A DNA stretch of 16,940 nucleotides from Chloroflexota bacterium (GTDB taxonomy: Bacteria > Chloroflexota > UBA11872 > VXNJ01), in NCBI GenBank assembly GCA_026708165.1, contig JAPOVO010000116.1:9491-26430 (forward strand), in the 5' to 3' direction. The position numbers and the translations under genes are program-made. Under the pieces are notes generated by a model, which worked only from the letters and a program-made list of their open reading frames with translations, did not search any database and was not told where the DNA came from. Shown piece by piece: positions 13,474 through 16,940 of the stretch; position 1 is the stretch's first letter, and each line of letters starts with the position of its first letter.

Positions 13474-14613
13474 TTACCAATCGGCCACGGAGCCGTCTTG
13501 CCAGACCCAGTGAGGGCGATGGACTGGAACGTAAGGGTGCTTGGCGGCCTCCGCTTCGTTGAGGTCGATGCCGAGTCCGGGACCTGAGGGCAACCGGGCG
13601 TAGCCGTCGATTATTTCTGGGCCGCCCTCGAAAATGTCGCCCTGCAAGGCGGGGCCCGGATACACATACTCCTGAATCACACAGTTGGGCGTGCACGCGT
13701 CGAGATGCAGCGAGGCCATGGTGCTCACCCAGCTTTGCGGATTGTGCGGCGCGACTTCGATGAAGCGGGACTCGGCCATGGCGGCGATTTTTTTCATTTC
13801 CAGTATTCCGCCCGCGTGCACGATGTCGGGCTGAATATAGTTGACGAGGTGACGCTCTACGATCTCCGTGAAGCCCCACTTGGTGAAAAGGCGTTCGCCG
13901 GTTGCGAGCGGGATGGTGGTCCGTGCGCCCAGCCATTCCAGCGCGTTGATATCTTCGGGATGCGTCGCCTCCTCCAGGAACATGATGTCGAATTCCTCGA
14001 TGCTCCGCGCGAGCGCGGCGGCGGCCGGCAGGTTAGTGCGTCCGTGCGCGTCGACCATGATGTCCACGCGGTCGCCTACGGCCTCCCGGATCGCGCCTAT
14101 TCGGGCCGCCTCAGCCGCGATGTCCGGCGGCAAGGCGACCACGCCGTCGGCGTCCGCCCAGACCGGTCCTGTCTTGATAGCGTTAAATCCAGCTTCGACG
14201 AGCTGGACGGCGTGCTCGGCGGCGGCTGAAGGAGTATCGCCATGCACGTGTGCGTAGAGCCTGATTCGGTCTCGGCAGGCGCCCCCAAGAAGCTGATAGA
14301 CCGGAACGTCGAGGGCCTTGCCGAGAATGTCCCACAGGGCTAGCTCAACGGCGCTGATGGCGCTATTGAGCACCGGGCCGCCCCGCCAGCGGGGATAGCG
14401 GTACATAGCCTGCCACAGGCGTTCGATCTCGAACGGGTTCTTGCCGACCAGGAACCGTTTGTGCTCCATGATGGCGGCGGCGGTGGCTTCGTCCTTGGTG
14501 GCTACGTGGCCTTCGCCGAGACCGGTGATGCCCTGGTCGGTGTAGACCTTGGCGAATACCCAGTTGCTGCCGCCAGCGTTGACGGTGAAGGTCTTGAGGT
14601 CCGTGATTTTCAT
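13474..14613 (-). CDS. Enolase-superfamily sugar-acid dehydratase (galactonate dehydratase-like), paralog 1
   Basis: A 379-residue member of the mandelate racemase/muconate lactonizing group, predicted to dehydrate an aldonic acid to a 2-keto-3-deoxy acid using Mg2+. Metal ligands are Asp188 (VDAHGR), Glu214 (MFLEEATHPED) and Glu240 (ATGERL); His190 and His290 (APHNPQS) are the acid and base. These positions are all +5 relative to my recollection of E. coli DgoD (183/185/209/235/285), and the spacing is exact. The capping domain N terminus and the C-terminal DGSVADW are also typical. ATG 14613 begins the first strand MKITDLKTF; the 17-residue upstream extension lacks homology-like sequence. 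The histidine phosphatase follows 11 bases downstream. The true substrate is not determined by these residues. Confidence 0.93.
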   Translation of the reverse strand: MKITDLKTFTVNAGGSNWVFAKVYTDQGITGLGEGHVATKDEATAAAIMEHKRFLVGKNPFEIERLWQAMYRYPRWRGGPVLNSAISAVELALWDILGKALDVPVYQLLGGACRDRIRLYAHVHGDTPSAAAEHAVQLVEAGFNAIKTGPVWADADGVVALPPDIAAEAARIGAIREAVGDRVDIMVDAHGRTNLPAAAALARSIEEFDIMFLEEATHPEDINALEWLGARTTIPLATGERLFTKWGFTEIVERHLVNYIQPDIVHAGGILEMKKIAAMAESRFIEVAPHNPQSWVSTMASLHLDACTPNCVIQEYVYPGPALQGDIFEGGPEIIDGYARLPSGPGLGIDLNEAEAAKHPYVPVHRPHWVWQDGSVADW

Positions 14614-14813
14614 TCGAGTGGGCTGCCTTGGCCGATTGATGCTGCCAGGATACATCTTAGGCATCGATGCGGACGTGCGAGCCGGATAGCCAGATTCGAG
14701 GCGTCAGCAACTCGCTGTTCGCGATTGAGGCTATTCCGGCTTCAAACAGTCGAGCGACTTGGCGTGGGATTGGTACCGGCTACTGGCTCTCCGGGGTCGA
14801 GAGCTCAGACTGG

Positions 14814-14948
14814 CTACTTATTTTTCTTTTTCCGTCTAGCGGGCTCGGTGCCTCTAATCACCACTCCCAAATCTGGGTCCGTCCTGATTGGTGGAGGCTT
14901 CTTTGGCGCGGCGGGTTTCGTTCTGTCCTTCGCTGACCCTTTTCCCAT
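14814..14948 (-). CDS. Small basic hypothetical ORF
   Basis: A 44-residue basic, proline-rich frame: it opens MGKGSAKDRTKPAAPKKPPP and ends in a Lys/Arg tail (ARRKKKNK). An in-frame TGA sits just upstream, and GAGG lies 7 bases before ATG 14948, so it could be translated on its own. Between it and the membrane-protein stop (15061), another frame stays open without a stop, and the two frames meet near an A/G run, so the ORF could instead be the tail of a frameshifted gene. No domain is recognised. The remaining 200 bases to the next dehydratase (14614-14813) hold only a GCTCTC/GAGAGC hairpin (14786-14804) without a T run. Confidence 0.4.
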   Translation of the reverse strand: MGKGSAKDRTKPAAPKKPPPIRTDPDLGVVIRGTEPARRKKKNK

Positions 14949-15060
14949 CCCTGAACCTCATGTCGCTCGGAGGGCGCCCCTCAATTTTAGCCTCGATTCT
15001 AGAAAGCCGCTGCTGTTTCGTCTGCGATCTAGTCGCCCAAATCAGAGGCGTGTCGGTCTG

Positions 15061-15588
15061 TCACGCATGGTCGAGCGTAACACTCGCCACCGTTGCTAGT
15101 AGAAGGAGAAAGATGCCGACAAGCAACATGCCAACCGATAGCCCGAATAGCCAGACTTTGCGGTCAAGACGCTCTTTGTTTAGTTCGAAATACTCGACTC
15201 GCGAGTCAGTAACTATTAGGCGGATTTCACGAGGGTCTGTGGTCAGGTATCTCTCTCGTAGAATTCGTGGATCTGGTGCTGATACCCAACCCGTTGGTAA
15301 CAGTCCCCAGATGAGTGTTACTGCGCAACTTACTAGCAGGATGGCTAATCCCGCGAAGGTCAACCACTTACTCAGCGTATTCGTCACTATTCTGTCCGGC
15401 AAGAACGCGAGTCCTGCGACGGTAAACGTAGAGGCAAAGGCCAGAACTTGCCCGAATCGACGTTCCCAAGCTTGGAACGAATCCCATTGACGTGAGATCA
15501 TCACCTCGACTTGGTCGTGCACATAGTCAATGCTCACCCATTCGTCAGGATCCGTACTTACTTCCCGGTCTCTGGATTCGTCGTTCAT
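15061..15588 (-). CDS. Three-helix membrane protein of unknown function
   Basis: A 175-residue protein with predicted membrane helices at about 47-63, 75-97 and 148-171. The N-terminal 45 residues are polar and helical (DYVHDQVEVMISRQWDSF). The long segment between helices 2 and 3 (about 100-147) is charged and helical, with YLTTDPREIRLIVTDSR followed by a basic helix leading into helix 3. The layout recalls small bacterial membrane proteins with a helical hairpin, some of which are effectors in defence systems, but no motif here proves that. ATG 15588 is used; an in-frame GTG at 15597 is possible, and neither has a clear ribosome binding site. It starts 12 bases after the paralog-2 dehydratase stop. 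GC is about 51% here against about 62-70% in the flanking dehydratase stretch that I counted, suggesting separate origin. Confidence 0.75.
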   Translation of the reverse strand: MNDESRDREVSTDPDEWVSIDYVHDQVEVMISRQWDSFQAWERRFGQVLAFASTFTVAGLAFLPDRIVTNTLSKWLTFAGLAILLVSCAVTLIWGLLPTGWVSAPDPRILRERYLTTDPREIRLIVTDSRVEYFELNKERLDRKVWLFGLSVGMLLVGIFLLLLATVASVTLDHA

Positions 15589-15600
15589 GTGCAACACCGA

Positions 15601-16722
15601 TTAGTAGTCCGCCACGGAGCCGTCGTAGCGCAGATGCGTCTCGATCTCGCGGTCCTCGAGATACTCGCCGCTAAGCACGGCCTCACTAAGCTCCACGCCG
15701 ACCCCCGGACTTTCGGGTAGGCGTAGGTAGCCGCCGTCGAGCTTCAATGGCTCAATAACCATGTCCCTCTTTGGCGGGATATCGTCGCCGGTATATTCCT
15801 GGAGCACAAAGTTTGGGATGCACGCGTCGATCTGAACGCACGCCGCGGTGCTGACAGGTCCCAGCGGATTATGCGGAATGATGCCGACGTGGAACGACTC
15901 GGCGAGCGCGGCAATCTTCTTGGATTGCGTGATTCCACCGGCAAGGCAAACGTCGGGCCGAGCGTAGGCCACTCCCCCTGCCGCGAGCAGTTCCCTGAAC
16001 TCGAAGATGGTGGTAAATCGTTCACCAGTGGCCACAGGCACGTTGATGCTTTTGGCAAGCTCCGACATCGACTGAACGCTGTCTGGGATGATCGGGTCCT
16101 CGAGGAAGAAGATTCGAAACGGCTCCAATTCGCGGGCGAGTTGACGAGCTTCGGTTGGATTGAGCCGCCGATGGACCTCCACGCACAGGTCAACGTCGTT
16201 GCCGACAGCCTCTCGCACCGCGGAAACGCGGTCGACGCACTCGGCCATCACCCGTGCGTATTGCCAGTTGTGGAAGCCGTCGACCAGCGGGCAGAACCTG
16301 ACCGCGGTTACCCCCCGACCGGTCCATTCCCGGGCACTCGCCGCCATCTCGTCGGGGGATTCGCCGACAAGGTGCGCGTAGACGCGGACTTTGTCCCGGC
16401 AGCGCCCGCCCAGCAGCTCATAGATCGGGGCCTGATAATGCTTACCCGCGATGTCCCAGAGAGCGATGTCGATGGCTGCAATCGCGCCGGTGACCGAGCC
16501 GCCCATGAAGTGCGAGTTGCGGTACATATATTGTGAGTGGTGCTCGATCTTGAGAGGGTCTTGCCCTATCAAGTAGCGCGTAAATGCCTCTATGGCCCCG
16601 TCGGCGGCTTCGGGGTAGCCCCAGAATCCAGCCTCGCCTACGCCGGTTAGCCCGGTGTCGGTCCGTATCTCCACGAAAAGGTAGCGCTCGTATCTGAATC
16701 GCCGAATCGAATCAATTTTCAA
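15601..16722 (-). CDS. Enolase-superfamily sugar-acid dehydratase-like protein, paralog 2
   Basis: A 373-residue enolase-superfamily protein, paralogous to the one at 13474-14613. Active-site positions are Glu182 and His184 (CVEVHRRL), Glu208 (FFLEDP), Glu234 (ATGERF) and His284 (IPHNPLGP), with spacing identical to paralog 1 (26, 26 and 50). The first metal ligand is Glu where the DgoD type has Asp. IPHNPLGPVSTAA closely resembles the equivalent DgoD region, and the protein ends DGSVADY. The start is TTG 16722: GGAG lies about 8 bases upstream on the minus strand, and the first strand MKIDSIRRF begins there, whereas the nearby ATG is out of frame. It lies downstream of the interrupted prenyltransferase-like gene. 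Dehydratase activity is inferred, and the substrate may differ from paralog 1. Confidence 0.92.
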   Translation of the reverse strand: MKIDSIRRFRYERYLFVEIRTDTGLTGVGEAGFWGYPEAADGAIEAFTRYLIGQDPLKIEHHSQYMYRNSHFMGGSVTGAIAAIDIALWDIAGKHYQAPIYELLGGRCRDKVRVYAHLVGESPDEMAASAREWTGRGVTAVRFCPLVDGFHNWQYARVMAECVDRVSAVREAVGNDVDLCVEVHRRLNPTEARQLARELEPFRIFFLEDPIIPDSVQSMSELAKSINVPVATGERFTTIFEFRELLAAGGVAYARPDVCLAGGITQSKKIAALAESFHVGIIPHNPLGPVSTAACVQIDACIPNFVLQEYTGDDIPPKRDMVIEPLKLDGGYLRLPESPGVGVELSEAVLSGEYLEDREIETHLRYDGSVADY

Positions 16723-16734
16723 ATTGCATCTCCG

Positions 16735-16940
16735 CTATTCGAGTAGCCTACCCAGATCACCGCCGAAACCGTAGATGATGGCTAACACCATTGCGCCCCA
16801 ACCACCTATAACTACCTGCATTCCTCGGTCTTTCAGAAGGATGGCGGTCGGGTTTTCCGCGTCCGCATCGCCCTACACTCGTTGCAGGTAACGAATCAAC
16901 CCGTATACGACGCAAGGCGTGGGCGTGACAAGCGCATTAA
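16735..16940 (-). pseudogene. 3' end of UbiA-family prenyltransferase-like gene with in-frame TAG
   Basis: On the minus strand the frame enters from the window edge and reads TPTPCVVYGLIRYLQRV, then TAG (16873-16875), then GDADAENPTAILLKDRGMQ and a hydrophobic helix, ending at TAG 16735-16737. The order FGLFRYLYLV, a Gly/Asp-rich loop, PTxxLLxDR and a last membrane helix is what I recall for the C terminus of decaprenyl-phosphate phosphoribosyltransferase-type UbiA proteins, integral membrane enzymes that transfer a group to a polyprenyl carrier. The TAG lies at the loop and would remove the last 45 residues and one helix. It may be a real nonsense mutation, a truncation the protein tolerates, or a base error. 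TAG is an ordinary stop elsewhere in the window. The bulk of the gene is outside the window, so the family call is moderate. Confidence 0.55.

Noticed and set aside
13463..13936. N-terminal extension of the histidine phosphatase frame
   Set aside because: It lies over the dehydratase gene in another frame and is Arg-rich; the phosphatase fold starts at ATG 13462.
16873..16875. TAG recoding (for example pyrrolysine or suppressor) in the prenyltransferase-like gene
   Set aside because: TAG is a normal stop for lepA and other genes in the window, and no recoding element is visible.
1..16940. CRISPR array, insertion sequence, integrase or phage gene
   Set aside because: No regularly spaced repeats, transposase or integrase motifs, or terminal inverted repeats with target duplications were found.

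Overview
The window looks like a stretch of bacterial chromosome with fairly high GC (about 60% by eye in most genes). Several traits point to a Chloroflexota bacterium of the SAR202/Dehalococcoidia type. Three secreted proteins carry long Thr-Pro-rich linkers, and a secreted glycosidase has an N-terminal region that I associate with Chloroflexota. Two enolase-superfamily sugar-acid dehydratases sit beside other sugar and hydroxyacid enzymes, a family known to be expanded in SAR202. The taxon is an inference from gene style, not a measured placement. Stops include TAG, TGA and TAA, and starts include GTG and TTG, so the code is standard.

Left part (2-9385, plus strand). The 3' half of lepA is followed by a TIM-barrel sugar isomerase/epimerase-like gene. 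Next come four envelope or secreted proteins: a TolB-like beta-propeller lipoprotein, an HtrA/DegP-type serine protease with one PDZ domain, a protein with two tandem DUF4352-like domains, and a clan-A glycoside hydrolase. The last two each have a recognisable sigma-70-like promoter (TTGACC with spacing of 18 or 17). An intrinsic terminator follows the hydrolase and abuts the ribosome binding site of a Gfo/Idh/MocA oxidoreductase. The 430-base gap before the protease holds several nested inverted repeats that look like a structured RNA.

Middle (9423-12805). Convergent to the oxidoreductase are an amidohydrolase of the sugar-lactonase type and a DUF1801 protein. Upstream of these are two tandem tRNA-Ser genes (CGA, then GGA), also on the minus strand. 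Divergent from the tRNAs run a cupin, a small two-helix membrane protein and a D-2-hydroxyacid dehydrogenase.

Right part (12869-16940, minus strand). In transcription order there is the 3' end of a UbiA-family prenyltransferase-like gene interrupted by an in-frame TAG, then a galactonate-dehydratase-like enolase paralog. A lower-GC segment follows, with a three-helix membrane protein and a small basic ORF, then a second dehydratase paralog and a histidine phosphatase.

Taken together, the enzymes could form an oxidative sugar route: glycosidase, sugar dehydrogenase (Gfo/Idh/MocA), lactonase (amidohydrolase), sugar-acid dehydratase, and hydroxyacid dehydrogenase. That route is inferred from families and proximity; no substrate can be read from the sequence.
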